From Tomocerus qinae (taxonomy: Eukaryota > Arthropoda > Collembola > Entomobryomorpha > Tomoceridae), in the NCBI GenBank assembly GCA_020055645.1, contig CM034547.1, positions 44,160,409-44,224,408 of the forward strand: a DNA stretch of 64,000 nucleotides, read 5' to 3'. The position numbers were made by a program, and so were the translations under genes. The notes under the pieces are model-generated. The model was not told where the DNA came from, made no database searches, and was given only the letters and a program-made list of their open reading frames with translations. This document shows positions 27,248-41,700 of this stretch, piece by piece (positions within the stretch are counted from its first letter, which is position 1; each line of letters starts with the position of its first letter).

Positions 27248-28896
27248 AACTTAAAATGTAATAGATATTATATCCCTATGAATAGGTTTTTAGCATAAAA
27301 ATTATTTCTGTAAATTATATTTTGCTTATGGAATGTCCTAAGTGAATATAAGATATAAATAGTCTTTTTTTCTCAGCAGTTAATCGTTATCTTTCAAGTG
27401 CCTTACAACTTCTTATGTAACTTAACACCTTACGTCTGTAACAATTCCAGCAAAAAATTCTCCGAAATTATTGAACCACAAATTCGTTTAGTATAATAGA
27501 ACTAAATACAAATTATTCTAATGCCTTTCTTACCAATCACTATGGCAAGAAAAGTATAAACTAAAAATAGTTCATGTAACTTGAAGATTTGCATTTGCAT
27601 AATTTGCAACCTGTGGCATTTGCATAATAGCTTGATATGCAAATTCCCAAGAGATTCAATAATAGAGAAACGCGTTATAGAAGTTAAGCGTATACCAAGG
27701 AGCTTGAACGTATACGAAGTTTTGATGTATACTTCATTCTAATATCAACATGGCTTAATAATTTCAACAAATTGCCATTTCAGTTTTGAATATTCACATT
27801 CTATATAAGATTTATTACCTTTTATAAAAGTTAGTCTGCCAGTACCAGCAGACATGCACACTAACAAAATCACAATTAATACCATCCTCTCTAGTCTTTT
27901 AATTGTTTTACTTGATTTGTTTATTCGTCAAATCAGATTGAAAACAAACTTGAAAACATACCGATACACAATTCAGACTTAAGAGTAAGAAATAAGTGGA
28001 GTAAACAGTTGGAATTGGAATGTAAAGAATAAAGTATTTGAAGTTACATATGAATACTTATACACAGACATGGCTAAATGCGTACATCTTTGCTAAAATA
28101 AAATTGACATACTAATACCAATGAGTTTCCTTGATATATACAACCTAGTACAACTTTTTGAAAGAAAAGATTTTACAAAGTTCATGAAACCCCTTTAAAA
28201 ATATAGGAAGTAATCATTAAAAGTAAAGTAAAAGTCGGCAGCCACCACAACATCTAACAGCTTGACGAAAATAATATTAACATAAAATGACTATTGCAAC
28301 AGTGTTACAAGAAAAATTAAGCTAAATCCTAGAAATAGTGTGAAAATGTCCATTTAAAATTCCAGCACTACTTCAATAACTGTAATGTGGACCATTAAGA
28401 ATATTTTGGACCATCCCCAAAAGAATTTATAATTTTACGATCCTGTAAAATACATTGACATTGCTACTGTCTGTATACTGTTACAGTAGCATTGCTTACT
28501 TAGAATTAGGGTTCAGTCTTATACATACAATAACATTGATGATTATATTTGATTTTTACTAAACTGGAGACATTCAGTTGGAAGATAAAAATAATATTAA
28601 AACTTTAGTGACCAGGAAAAGGTTTAGTTCACAGAAGATACAAAAACATGCTTATTTATATGGAATTCCTTGTTTCTATTTTTAAGTATGGAATTTTGTT
28701 TTGTTTCCATTTTTAACTTCAGCATTTTTCTATGCAAGTTTATAGCATCTATTTCTATGACTTAATCCTCAGTTCACTCTTTGATTTATGAAAATACAGA
28801 ATAAATACTCTGAATTTGAAAGTTTGGAACTTCAACTAAAAAGAATTCATCTGCATTTTAGCTTAAAAAGGTGAATAAATTGGCTGAAGGACTTTG
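27248..28896. other. Intergenic, gene E to gene F
   Basis: This is the upstream region of gene E and the downstream region of gene F. It holds a cluster of octamer motifs, listed separately. No additional coding exon was found. Confidence 0.6.
27587..27644. promoter_or_regulatory. Cluster of four ATTTGCAT octamers upstream of gene E
   Basis: The POU-factor octamer ATTTGCAT occurs at 27587-27594, 27593-27600 and 27618-27625, and its reverse complement ATGCAAAT at 27637-27644. The cluster is about 340 bases upstream of the gene E start codon. Single octamers occur elsewhere in this AT-rich window, but I saw no other comparable cluster. A regulatory role is inferred. Confidence 0.4.
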
Positions 28897-29732
28897 TTAG
28901 CGAATTCTGACTTTCTTGACCATTTGGAGAACTTTATTTCCCGAAAGAGGACAATTCGGGTACAAATTGTGGCATCCGTTTCCTTCCACTCCAGACAGTA
29001 ATTGTCCCATGTGTGCTGCGAAATGGTAGCGCGATACAACTTCGCCCATGGAGCCCAGACTTGTTTCTCTGCATTAGAAAATCAATATTGTATTACAAGA
29101 ACTTAAAAATCCAGTTTTTAATGAAATTTTAATGTGTCTTGCCTGATAAGGGAAAGCAGTCCTCGTTCTGCGTCTGTCAATGATCCTCTTTCAGTGACTG
29201 ACGCATGTAGTTCACAAACAAGTTTGGGGAGACACCATTGCTGCATTACTGTCGTTAAATGCTGCTTCAGTTCAATCAGTTGTTTCTTTTCTTCTTCTGG
29301 TGTAATTAATTTTAAAAATCAGATTTAAATCACGTAGTTGTTTTTGTGGTGTCCCATCCCATGACTTTATAATCATATGCAAATATATTGTAACTCACCT
29401 GTGATTTTCATGTTAGGGAAACTAACAGAAGAAGTAAGGAACCCATCATCATCGTCCTTGGTACTAGCTCTGCGATGTTTCGAGTCCATTGAAGCATCTT
29501 TGTGGTATATGTGAACGTTATCTCTGTCAAAACTTTCCATCCGTCGATTACTCAATTTCTCCTTAGCCTCGTTCTTCCCTTCATTACTTTTTAGAGACGG
29601 ACTCAGCCATTCTAAATATGGGGACAGCGCCGGTGACTTCGTAGAAATTAATGTCATCAACTCTTTCACATCTGATGTGACCACGAAAACCAAAACGATA
29701 AAAATTAATCCTCGCAACAGTTGGTTCTGCAT
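28897..29732 (-). CDS. Gene F: compact secreted 4-Cys (DM4/DM12-like) protein with a GC-AG intron
   Basis: Three coding exons in reading order: 29399-29732, 29143-29296, 28897-29068. Phases 1 and 2 agree and give 219 residues. An acceptor (TTTTACAG) sits one base before the ATG, so there is probably a noncoding first exon upstream. The signal peptide starts MQNQLLRGLIFIVLVFVVTS. A SKHRRA basic site is followed by an acidic stretch. Cysteines 1 and 2 are C133 and C139 (CLPKLVC). The second block reads YHFAAHMGQLL then GCHNLYPNCPLS (C195, C202), almost the same as gene E. The intron between the cysteine pairs begins AG|GCAAGA, a GC donor, at the conserved phase-2 position. Function unknown. Confidence 0.83.
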
Positions 29733-32700
29733 TCTGTAAAATAAAAATATTATAACTTTAACAATTTGCACCGATAAGCTGAAACGTTCAAACGAAACAG
29801 AATTATGACTTCTTATGTCTTAATTTATGTATGCGTATATTTCACTGTTAAATAGCAACAAACCTACCTAGGCACCATTTTGGAACACAACTAGGATATA
29901 AATGAATATTTATCTCAATGTCAATTTCAATTTAAGTCAAGAAATGAAATTCTGTGTGAATGATACGAAATGAACGTCTTAGAACGTTAGAACTAAATTC
30001 TTCAATATTTCCTTTAGCAACTTAAGTTAAGTGCATGGCACAAGACAGCAGCTTGGGTTTTATGTAATATAAGTTTTCCTTCGTATTCCTTCTGCCATTA
30101 GACTAATCACTTGAGGACTACCTGGAATAATACAGATAGGCAGTAGAATTCTAGTTCTCTCACGGTTATAATAATATTAGGGATATACGTAATTACATCA
30201 TCATAGGTTTTCTTGCATGCCATATGATGCCTAACTTCCAAAAGTCATTTCATTAAATTTTCTTGTGCGACGGATGTACGTAGTACGTAGTAATGCGATA
30301 GTATATACCTACGCAGTATCTGCCTTACTGCCACACTTGTAGGTATCCTATTTTTGTTTAACCTAGGAACACGTTTCATACACTCGTGGTCGAGTTGTCT
30401 GTTGTGTATAGGCATTATTACATGCAATTTTCATTACAAGAACAGAGTACAGGATCTAGATGTACACAACATTATACAGAATGTGTTGCAATGCAAATAA
30501 TTCAATGGCAGTTTTAAACAGAGCCTCAAGGTCATTTTGTACAAGTGGAAAGGTATTGACTCCAGTAAAAATTCACACAAACTCCTTCGACACAGTTGTT
30601 TCCTATGGCCAACAAAAAGAGTTCCCTTGTTATTAGACCTCTTAATGTACTCATAATTCAAAACTCTTGTTACTGGACAATGCGAGTTAATTTCTGTGGG
30701 ATTCTTTATAATTACAATTGTAGCCCGTTCATAGAAATCCCCAGTTTCGCTGAGAATTTGCTTTAGATCAGTTCAAAGATATTAAATTGAGCGAAGTGCA
30801 TGTGCACGAATACACACGTTTGAATTCTGAAAGTTTTTTTTATTTCGTATCGACATAGTTAAATTAATAAAGAAGGTAAACAATAAAACGTATCATTATT
30901 AGCATAGACTCCAAACGTGTGTGTAAAAATGTGTTATTATGATTATTTTCTTACGTACTTTAAGAATGTGTGTCGTCACTCCAGACTTCTAAATATGTGA
31001 AGTTCTCTTGGAATTTCCGCTGGAGTTGAGACACCGATATTTCTCGTTGAATCCAGTTCACTGCTCTGAATCGCTACGGCTTGTATAGCAAGGAAGATGA
31101 AAAAGTTTGCACAAACGAAGTTATACACAGCCGTCAACAAAGCACACACAAGGCACATTACATGGACAATAATGTCAATTCACTTGGAACCTGAACAAAT
31201 AATTATTTTTGTACTTGAACTGTGTATAAAAAACACTTGTTTGCAATGATGTGCACTGTACACCAAATGGAGGTTGTAATACGCTTAGGATAATAAACTA
31301 AGACTATCACATGATTTTTAATCTAAATAAGTAGGCTCATGAACAGAAAATTCTTTTACGTTAATATAGGAGCCATAAAATCTAGATAAGACCTACATTT
31401 ACGTCTGTGGCTGGTATTGACCTATGAATGGTAGTATTTAAAATTACTTTCGAATAAATATAATTGAGTTGACTGTTCCAGTATGCAGTTGTATGTGATT
31501 TGGTGTATAGAAGCTACCCAAGTATTCTAACTATGTAAATCGGGGAAAGAATCATAAAGAGATTAGAATGAAAACCCAGGGGAATTGAGTGTATTATTTC
31601 AATATGTATTATGTATAGCAAGTTTGAATTTGAATAGCTAACTAAATATCATGGTAGGGTAATGTATAATCTATATCCCAAACTAGAGGAAACTATATTA
31701 TACTAGTATTTATTGGAAGTGTGATCTATTCGAGTATATTTATTACTGCTCTGAAATATTTTCCTAGTCTGGCTATTGAACGTGTTTGTCCCACACGTTA
31801 CGATAGAATTCAGAAGAAAGAGAGAGTCAGGAGAATTAAGAGAGTTGTTCTTTTCTGTTGTGTTGTTCTGCTAGTAAAAATATAATAGCTGCTGATGTAA
31901 ATGGTGATACTCAAGTACAAGGAATAGACAGATACAAAGTTTATAATCTACAGGTACCTACTATACCACAGTCCATATGCCAGATACGTGTACAGTCAGA
32001 AGACAACGTCCCATGTGCATGTGCTTTATTAGATTCTGTTTCTTCCATCTCTAATCATCAGTTAGCTGAGAACCAAGTCACTACTAGTTGCTAGCTTTAA
32101 CTTTGCCTGATATGCGAGTGAAATGGAAATGCATTATGCCATATAAATGCAAACTTTGCTCTGTCTTTTAACTTCGTACTGCTCGCTGAGGGAATTAATA
32201 TCCTATGATATTACGTATAGTTGAGATACTGCAATACCTTCTATAAAATAACACTTTTGCACTGTTTCATTAACATTGAAGGATATACGAATCTTTTCGG
32301 CACACTTTCCCTTACCACTAACTAACAGTACTACACTCACCACTCAGCCTTAGCACTAATATATAATGTATAGGTATAAGAGCGAACCTGTTATACTCTC
32401 CCCATATAAAAATACATTATCGTCCTATCGTTAAGAAAATCCTTATATAAACAACAGAATTTATACTCTAATACATGGACAGACAATTTATATGTATAGG
32501 AGTAATATTATGTTAGTAGATAAATACTTCTTTAGTTTTATACTACTCTAATGTTGTACCTGAGTATGGAATTAATTTAAATATAAAGTGGAAGTGTCTC
32601 CACAATGCACAAGGTGAATAAATATATTATTATACGAATATACTCATGCATATCATAGCATGGTACATGGTACACACAACTTAACTATATTATTAGTATT

Positions 32701-35700
32701 CACTTCTTTATCTATTTCATTTCATTTTCTATATGAAGGGTAATTATTATTTAAATCTGTAGACCATATTAAATATCACTGTTATTAGTATTATCAATAC
32801 CACAGGTATTGCCTAGTCTTTGTAATGAAAATAGCTGGGGATTACCATGCCTTAAGCACAAACACTATATTTACAAAATGAATGGCCTACTTTATAATAT
32901 TTTATAGCCCGGTCACTACACAGGAGGGGAATATAGATAAATATATTCAATTCTGGATAAACCCCGAGCCCTCTATAGTTAAAGAATACCTGAAACCCTG
33001 TGGTCAAGTCTTAAAGATTTTCCTCTTGTATAAAGTACGTCATTAGACGAATAGATATTTTAATGTGGGTCCTCGTCTTATGGTTCTTACTTTATCATAC
33101 GATCTGTGATTTAAAAGTTTACATTTGCTTGTGTACACAGAGTTACTTACTAAATGGCATAGGTATTCTATTTTTAAATAGAAAGGGTGCATGCTTCATT
33201 TGTATATTTAAGTATTTGATGGCCAACGAAAGAAGGAAAATGGGCAGTGTTTGAAAAGTGGAAGGAAGGAACCCCCGAGCCTGTGTGACGTACTCAGTAG
33301 TGCATAGTGGTGAGATCTGAATGCAATGACTACTACGAGAGTCAGTATATAGCCCAGGAGATGCATGCTTGATTATGGTACTGTATTGCATCTTCAATGT
33401 TTACACCCAATCGAGCTAACTGTATTTTGTGCAGAGATATTATATTCATTTGTATTACAGCTTATGCGTTATAGGAATGTAGGTGAGGTGCCTCTTCCCT
33501 AAACGTAAACCATTAGCACCATATTGGAAGTGGAAACATTGAGTTATATCATATATCTTTTTGTAGTAGCAATATTTTTAAGTGAAGATCATAAGTTGGT
33601 GCAAAGGTAATCTTTATTTATAGGTATTATTAAGTACATGACCAACCTAAACGTGATAATATCTTTGTTTAAGTACTTGTCGTAAAACAGGGGCAGATGA
33701 GACGTGAAGATGTTAAGCTAAAAGTTTGAATGGACCTGCTTAGACTTCCAATTAAACACTTCGAGAGTGGAGTGTCTAAGTTAAATCACCTACTTTTGAA
33801 TGACGAGATGCTACCGTTACGTGTTAGTTACTTTTAGCAGAGATACATAGCGATGCATTCCTTAAAGTACTATACAAAAGTGTATACAGGACAAGGAATA
33901 TAATACTTGTGTTAGTTTTGCTGCGTATTTTATGTACTTATTACAGCTAATTCAGTTCACTAAATGTATTGTGTCTTGCTGGGACTAGCTGCTTTGATCT
34001 CCGGTGTTGCATGCTAGTGTAAAAGTAAATAATACTCAAGTTGTCTGATCTATACGAAAGTATGTCAAGATTTTTGCCTTGTAAAGAATTGGATACTTAA
34101 ATATAAATATTAGGCCGGTATGCCTACACTTACTTAATAGGTGCTACAATACCTCTAGAAGCTTATATCTTTACAAGACACGGTACATCACGATGAATAG
34201 TATCGATTCATTATTACATGGTGTAGCATAATTAATTATCTTAGCTTTAGTTATGTACGTAGGATTATGTGTACCCTCCACTCTCCACCACCTGCCTAAC
34301 TATCTAATTCCAATAAGCTTTTGGCAATTACAAGGATAGACATTCACGCAGAATCTCACTATTACAACTAATGCGAATGAATAGTTTAAATCTTGGAATT
34401 TATGCAGTGACTCACTAAATGACATACATTTGCAAGCAACAGTTAACTAATCCTTTAATTGCCATTAATTGCCGTACTATTTGTTTTTTCTCTTGTTTTA
34501 CCAATTAAGCATTGGATTTGGCGTCACCAGCTTCAATGGTACAAAATTGATAATTGTGTACAAACTGGTAGGGAGCAGTCTTAACCATTGGTTAAACATT
34601 TTTTGGCTAGTGACAGATGGTATAATCGTTTTACTGAGTTGAGATTGGTTGCGCCTTTTAAATATCCGCTTAGTACAGATGTAACAATTGTATACAAAAA
34701 TCTGGCAGTGGTTAGCTCTTAAAAAATGAAAAAATCATTTGATTATGAAATATTATGTCTATGCAGCAGTATTTGAGCAAGTTGACATTTGTTGACATTG
34801 CGTAAAGGCATACGATTCGCATGCTTCTAAATTTTTCTTTCCTAATATTCACAACCGGACCGTGTCACATACAAATACAAGTAAAGTACATGTTATTCTA
34901 TACGTGGGATAATAATTATGCTTACAACTACTTGAGTTAGTAATAAACCATCAACATTTCGTTTGTAATACTATAGTTAAACATGGTTAAACTAGGCAAA
35001 ATTTAAAGTATTTAGTCATCAGTAAATAGCTGACTGGTGACTGTCGTGACTTATTAACCAAAGGCATACTGTTTGCCAAAGAGTAACTACGTAATAATAA
35101 TAGGCGGAGTGTCTCAAGGTGACTAATCTTAATAAATTGTTTAGAGACACAAATAGTAGCAGTACCTACTCGTTATAAAATTCTGTAAAGGTTAATTCTT
35201 AATTTAAATCCTCTACTTAGTCTGCCAGTGTGACTTTGATATATATAAGTGGGTACAATGCGTTCGTGTTGAGGAAGGAAGACAATTTTTCATGGCTGAG
35301 AAATTCGCGGTTCACGATGTGAACTTTTGTGCGTCTACATCAGAATTACTAGTAGCTATTTCATTTTGCCTTTTCAGCTATTTCTTTTCAAACTGCTTGC
35401 CATGTCAGCAAGTGACATTGCATTTGAGTTGCATAAGTATATAGTTGTTGTTGCTAATTCTGCCATGAAGAGCATTGCATTGTCAGTGCTAAGTACTGAT
35501 AGATAATGCACATTTGCTCAATTATTGTTACCTTCCCTCCAGCTTCTGTTTGATAATTGTCTTCCTTCATTCCAGCTAAACGTCATAACGTTTGATTGTC
35601 TGTTTGCAAACATTACCGTAAATACATTCATAGCCTTAGGATTATCACCACTTCTCATTAAGACATGTAGATGGACCATGATTAGCAAAATGATTACTAA

Positions 35701-38700
35701 ACCGCAGTCTCTCGTATTTACATTTTGTGTTTACAAAAATGATTATAATACATTACATGATGCATGCATCTGTGTTTTGAAAGGAGTGACAATCACGAGC
35801 TTATCTATGTACACAATTCTACAATATATACAATAGTAGTTTTGTATCTTACAAAATTCAGTCTGCAATGGATGCATGTATATCTTTTAAGTCGAAACTT
35901 GATCACAGTGATGTGGACCTAGTTTCATTGTAAAAGGGTTTGTTTAGGAACAAAAAATAGTTAAAATAATAGTAAACAAAATAATTACTTCATTTAGACT
36001 TACATTCTAGTACAACAACTATACAACTTCAATTTCAAGCTACATTGTAGCGATTAATTTTTTGTTTGAGCCTTTCATTGTGTTGGGCTTATGAGCATCA
36101 ATATTTCAATGTAAAATAAAAATATTATTGTGTAAAACAAAGTCATCTAATGTAATGAGATTCGACAATTTTCAAGCATATAGTCATATTGTTTACCGAT
36201 TTATTCTTATATAGAGTTTGGTGTCTAGGCCCTTAGAATACATATTCAGACTGTTACATGAATGACTCCTAATGACCAACTAGTACTTGCAGATCAGATA
36301 TTGGGCAGTATTTGTCACAAAATTTTTCTCTAATATTGATTTTCAAAATAAATGTCAATCCAACCCAAGAAAAACTCAAAAATTTTGAATAATGAGACTC
36401 TGTAACAAGTGAAATATACAAACCTGTACTTGGTTAAGGTTACTACATATATAATTAGAGATGCAAATCAATATGATTGGAAATGAAAATAAAAAATAGT
36501 ACAAATATTTAAATGTTTTGTTTACGTATATTTAGCCATGTCATTTTGTTTTAAGGACAATGCAAGTAAATGGCAAGTTGGCCGTGACTTTGACACACTG
36601 AAGAATTAGGCTGACAGCATTACAAGATCACACTACTCTAATGCGGTGTTACGGCTCCCACACCATTCTCTAAGGATCTATACAGCATAGCATTTGCAGA
36701 CATTGCACTCTGTAGTAGTAAGTAATGTAGTAAGTACATTTTGAAGTGCATGTTGTACAAACGTAAAAAATCTGGGCTGATAATCCAGCACCCAATCTGT
36801 TAAAATCTAAATGCATTCAGAACGCTTAAATGTAGCTAGTAATGAGAAATACAGGAATTCCCAAATACATCTGAGCTTATAAAACTTTACAATTCAAAAT
36901 AGATATAATATAAGTAGTTTATTGGGCTTCATTTAGGATGCAGCTACTCGCATCACGAAAATATTTCAATAACAGTGTATTACATCGCGTATAAAATTAT
37001 ATTACACTTTTTAATGGAATTAGGTACCCATGTATAATAATCTCCAAGCTCATGTAGCAAAAATACGTCTATTTAATTCATAAATGATAATTTTCCTCGT
37101 TAGAATCGTAGAAATTTAAGGTTAGGCTAGGTATTTAAAGTTTCAGTATGAAATGCTAACTATATTAAGTTTTAACTTTTTCCCTATCATAAAATCACAA
37201 CCTAATAAACATGACTCTGTAGGTGAAGTTTGAAATGTTAACACAAATTTTATACTTTTGTATTACTTGTAGTTCTAATTCTGAAGTTTCAAAGCGTGAA
37301 ATGAATGTGACTAACTGCGTGAAAACGAATACTGCTAATAACAAAACAAAAGTACCTATCAGTGATACTACTAGAAGATAAAAATGTTTGGATGATGATA
37401 TAATAAGATACACAATTACCTATTTTACAAAATAATGTACTATTTATAATGTGCTTTTTACTCACAAAGTAGAATTTAATTGTTACAAATTGGGGGTAGA
37501 TCAAAAGGTACAAATACAAGTAAATAAGTAGTAACGGATAGGATATCTGACCTATTACATTTATAACAACCAAAGTCCTACATTAAAACAAAGTGCCAAA
37601 TCATCTTTACGCTTAATGAGCTTTCAAATGAGTCACTTATTCTGCTTTGCAAGTCAGTTACTACATTTAATCTTACTTTTCATAATATAAGGCTTAATAA
37701 ATGTATTATTTTTGGAGAGGTAATCAATGAAAAGAGGTATGGCAGATACAAGTCAAAATATCAATTTAAAAGGCAAGAAGTATAACATTAATTATCAACA
37801 ACTATGACATTTCTTGTCCACAGGGGACACTTTCAAAGCCAATCGTTGACGTTGATAGTTAACATGGGTGTCCATTGTACACGAGGCAGCATAATGGTAT
37901 TCATTTGACAGGCATGTCTTACAAGAATGAAGTTTTATTATTGTATAGGTGTAAATTAAATATGCAGTTATCAGTTCAGTCGACCTAAACATTAGAGAAT
38001 TATTGAAGTGGTATAAGTATCTATAGCTAGTTGTTTATAGTACTATTATTAATCCTAGCTTTTTATTTTAATACTAATTGCAATGTTAATGGCATAATCT
38101 GGCATAAAATTCCCCATTATATGTTTAAAGTTTGAGTGTATGGATGTTGAATACATTACATGCATGAAAAGATATACCTCAATGATTATCATTATTATTA
38201 CAATAGCTTAGTGCACTTGAATTGTATAACTCTGCATTACAGTAAGACTATGGTATGTACTATATGCTTTGGTGTTTAAGGAATTCATACTTAACTGCAT
38301 GATGTAACCTATATTCGTCAGTTTTTGTTGCATCTGATTCAGCATTGCACCTTTCTGTCTTGGTTTTATTTTAACGGACCACCTACTTACCTATATCTTA
38401 TGCAGCTTTAAATATCCAATCTGCCGGTGGCTAGTATACAAACAAGTGCTTTTGGTCAATACTAATTTACATAGAATATGAACTAGAGGAACTTGTCAGG
38501 TCTAATAAGCATTCTCCGTGAATGTGATACGTGAATGCATAGATTATCTCTCATTAGCTCATTGCCTATTGTTTTCAAAGTGTCGATTACTCTATAAGGT
38601 AGTATACAAATACATACTTAGCACTCGGTTTTGCTATGATTAATTTTCATTTGTAGATAATTTCATTGTTTGTACTCTATAGTAAACGACTTCTGTACTA

Positions 38701-41700
38701 GGTATATATTTTTCAAACTTATCAAAATCAGCGGTTATATTTAGTGGTATATCTTACCTTTTGAACATTATACATTAAAATTTTATTTTGTTCGTTCAGT
38801 AGTGTCTACATGCAATTCTACAAATATTGTCAGAATGCTGCCGACAGTTGGGGAAAAAATTGGTATAGAAAGCCGGGTTTATAGTTTAGCTGCATGTAGG
38901 TAGATTTTAATTTTTGTACAATGGAATGAAAGGACATCACTTCTATGGCACAAGCTAGTTGAACTAAGATCATTACTACATTCAACAATCTATACATAAT
39001 ACTAAAATTTAATCAATAATCGTTTAAATCTCCATTATTTAATTATATAAAATTAATTTTCTTTATTTCCAAGTGTTAGATAATTAATCAGGATTTGTAG
39101 TAGAAAGACTGACATCATATCTTAGTAAATGAGTTTTTATGTCAGCTGCTTCTTGTGTACTGAACAAAATTCAGCAAAACAAACTGCAGTATCGTCCCTT
39201 TTAGCTAGGAAAAGCAAAGGTTAGTGTAGCGTGGTAAATATTAGATAAGGGATCGTTTGAATGTACAGTAATACATTTCAACACCCAAAAAATGGATAGT
39301 AGAACAAGATGAGTTGCGGATAACAAAGCACGCAATACATAATATTAGTAATTGACTTAATCCCTTCGTTTTCTAATTCGCTTTCTTCTTATTGCCTATT
39401 AGCTAACAATCGTTGTAAAGTTATGTTACTAACTGACTGAAGGTATTTAGAATTAGATTTCTAATAAGACACTAAAAGTGTGAAACAAAGCTTGAGTATA
39501 CTTAGACGTAAGACCCAGCATAGATACGTCGAGAGAAAGAATAGTTCTATACCTATTACCTATACAAAAGAGTAGTAAAGTTAATCTTGTAAAATATAAT
39601 TAGTAATTTTTCAATTACATATTTTCTTACCTTTAGTGTTCGTCATATAATCAAACTTTATTAAAGTGAACTTGTATTTATCGGCCTGTAACCTGCAACG
39701 TACTTTCCTAACTATAGCAATACTTACCTATATAGCAATGATATCTACCTAATTTTATTGTTGGGATTTGTTTGAGCATAGACACCAACGTTCCATGACA
39801 AACTGATAACTCTCAAATCATGATTACCTGCAATAAAGAATTTGTAGATTTCATTTTTGGACGTTTAGGGAAGTCATATTTGTATAGCATGTGTTATCAA
39901 TGTTCATAGTTTGGCCATATCGTTGTGGAAGAGGCGTACGTGTTAAAGAATCAAGATTACAAATCTAATTCACAGCAATATAGATTTATAAAGCAGCAAT
40001 TATCCATTTATGTAAAACTAATTGAAAGAAAACATTAGAAAAATCATGTAAGTGCTACTGCGTAGTTGACCTCACTTTGTAGTAGCAATAATTTGGATAA
40101 CATGAACCGTTAATTCTATTACATATAATAGTTGTACTATCCACTTTCAATTTTTAAAAGAAAGTGATCAGACAAGTACCGGTATGAAGTTAACTCTGGT
40201 AGTGACTAATGACAGATCAAAACTCTAAAAAACATATGATTTGAAGATTAGAATTATGAATACTAAAATTCGTAACCAGAAGACTTTCGCTCATCTGCAT
40301 GAACAATGTAGTTCTTCCCAAAAAATATCTTTTGGGTGTGGATAAGCTGTCTAAAAAGCAATTCAGGTTCCTCGCCAAATTCTACTGATATGTGTCAGAC
40401 AGAGAATAAAAGTAAATGGGCAAAGGTCAACTTGAAAATTAATGGTACTACAGCTTCTGTTTTTCCTCGTGTGCCCATAACAAAAGAATCATTACTGTAC
40501 AGATAATAATATAATGTACACCAGATAAATATTCTCTCTTAATTCACAAGAGTTCGTGTTAAAACTACATGCTTTGACTACTCCGCATCTCCTGTTCTCT
40601 AATTCTAATTATAAGCAAATGCGTCGTGTTTAAAGCAGCAAAACGTAATTAAATTACAATTACTACAATCACCTGAATTTATTAAGCACCAAACTACACG
40701 AATTTGCATGTCGAGAATAATATCTTGCTCTAATTGCCAAGCTATTCTCAGACACTTGGCTAATATGTTTTTCTTATTATGCACTGATACACGATGCAAC
40801 TTAAATCAGGACTAATGCACGTGTTGACGCATCTTTGATCTATTATAATCCAAGTTTGTAAATATTTATGGCAAGAATTTATTTCCTTAACATATTAAAC
40901 GTATCCTCTTTATTATATGCATTAAAGCTCTCCGGTTTTAATTTAGGCATGTATTATCGGCATTTTCTACCAAGTACAAACAGGACCCAAATAGACAGAC
41001 ACTACAGGAGGATCTATCTGAATTGTTTTTGTTTTTGTATAATTTAATGATAATTTATTGGATCTCTAACTGCAAACTAACAAATATAAATAATTACAAT
41101 GTGCATGTGTATGTGCGTCCTTGCCCCCAATTTGCCAGTGGTTTTCGATATTAACACTACCCCGTTTCTCTAGACGTATAGTGGAATTCAAACATGGTTA
41201 AGGTACTGCTATCAGTCTGTATAGTAATGCAAATGATGCTTCAGTTCAGATTGAAAGGTGAAAGGCTATTTTTTTGTGTGGTAACGTTATATACACCAAA
41301 AGGATTGTCACTCTGATTCTGCATAAATTCTAATAGATAGTTATCTGAAAGTGTACAAGTACAGGTAGTAAGCAATTGTCGTAAGTAACAAGGAATAACT
41401 ATGTAGGGAACTCATTTTTGGAAATGTCCGTTTGTGTATAAAAGTGTTAGGCTAATGAGAATGTGTCATGTCCTTGTCACATTTGGATTTCTTTTGTTGC
41501 ACTAGAGATCTGTTTAATTCATCTTCATCTTTGCCCTTAACTTAGATCTTCTTGAAAGGAAAAGAAACTAGTCCCATTGCCATGTCACATAGGTATCATG
41601 TCCTATTGTGCAAATGTCACGTACTATCACAATAAAAACTTTATTTTTACAAATCTTAAATAAAGATGTGTAGAAAATACATTTTCTAGAGTCACCTTGA

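Noticed and set aside
30976..31158. 60-codon minus-strand frame with a hydrophobic start, as a possible tenth family member
   Set aside because: No cysteine motif, no phase-matching downstream exon and no promoter signal. Possible but unsupported.
35525..35836. 103-codon plus-strand frame in the gene-poor interval
   Set aside because: Unbiased composition, no recognisable motif and no splice context. One frame this long is expected in 14 kb.
37795..37992. 65-codon minus-strand frame with several cysteines (CKTCL, CHSC)
   Set aside because: Cysteine spacing does not match the family, there is no signal peptide and no splice partner; likely chance.
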